Source of the DNA: Davidsoniella eucalypti
Taxonomy: Eukaryota > Ascomycota > Sordariomycetes > Microascales > Ceratocystidaceae
Length of the DNA: 18,446 bases
Direction of reading: 5' to 3'
NCBI GenBank assembly: GCA_004009845.1
Contig: RMBW01000069.1
Coordinates: 172,501 to 190,946, forward strand
The notes under the pieces were generated by a model. That model was not told the DNA's origin, did no database searches, and saw nothing but the letters and a program-made list of their open reading frames with translations. Numbering within the stretch: position 1 is the stretch's first letter; every line of letters starts with the position of its first letter. This document shows positions 18,015-18,446 of this stretch, one piece after another. The position numbers were made by a program, and so were the translations under genes.

Positions 18015-18446
18015 TTTTAGCTCACAACTTTACCAATATTAACGTGATATTTAATTTTGTTTGGGTTTTTTAATTTAATTTAATTATTAATTCAGGTAAT
18101 CTTATGGAGCTATAGAGCTATAGAGCTATCAAGACGTTTAACTTGATCTTATTTATTATCTATAGTTACTTTATTTCTAAATTCTTCGAACACTAATTCA
18201 ACCCACCCTATAGTGTTTCTTAAAACCATTAATGGCCTCTTCTTGATATCTTGATCAAAATTACCCTTTGGATAGTATTTGGTGTTTGTTCAATTGCCTT
18301 TTTTTATTTCATGAATTACCATACTGTGCCTTTCTTTGAGGTATAAAAAATTGGCTATCGCTTTTTAAGTAAATATTTCTAGCCTTCGTCGTGCTACTTG
18401 AGCTTGTCGAGCGAGGACTTTAAATATCTGTCCAGTAACCAATCCG
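18015..18446. other. Unassigned flank
   Basis: AT-rich DNA beyond the right O block with no gene, ending in a somewhat more GC-rich stretch (about 18380-18446) that may be the start of a different segment. It contains GAGCTATA repeated three times at 18107-18130 (the last copy ends in C). No telomeric TTAGGG array is present. Confidence 0.4.

Overview
The window looks like nuclear DNA of a filamentous ascomycete (Pezizomycotina). The evidence is a typical fungal rDNA unit, a fungal-type secreted-enzyme pseudogene and AT-rich repeats whose mutations look like repeat-induced point mutation (RIP). The ITS1/5.8S junction (AATAAGTTAAAACTTTC...) and the LSU start feel Sordariomycete, perhaps Xylariales-like. 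That is an impression from memory, not a search result.

Layout. (1) Positions 1-2883, minus strand: 5' part of the LSU rRNA, ITS2, 5.8S, ITS1 and a complete intron-free SSU rRNA. (2) About 2884-5450: DNA upstream of the SSU (external transcribed spacer and promoter side), with hairpins, a 131-nt uninterrupted purine tract and no gene. The 3' end of a preceding LSU is not found anywhere to 18446, so this looks like the outer edge of the rDNA array or an isolated unit. (3) About 5450-18014: gene-poor, AT-rich repeat-derived DNA. Three blocks recur in inverted orientation around a 3.3-kb centre. Outer block O is at 6398-7704 and 17438-18014, a short block M at 7855-7882 and 15980-16007, and inner block I at 10607-11335 and 14612-15159. 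The order is O-M-I ... I'-M'-O', as in an eroded inverted duplication or two opposed copies of one unknown element. Three short solo LTRs of one family (156-181 bp, TG...CA, each with a perfect 5-bp target duplication) have landed in the left half. For one of them the empty site survives in the right copy. (4) The central spacer holds a minus-strand pseudogene (13059-13963) of a secreted intradiol ring-cleavage dioxygenase-like protein, with three in-frame TAG codons where CAG (Gln) is expected, frameshifts and a deletion of part of the active site. (5) 18015-18446 is unassigned flank.

No intact protein-coding gene of known function is present. The only reading frame with a hint of coding constraint is the roughly 93-codon frame kept open in both copies of block I. 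All alignments were done by eye and coordinates of repeat edges are approximate.
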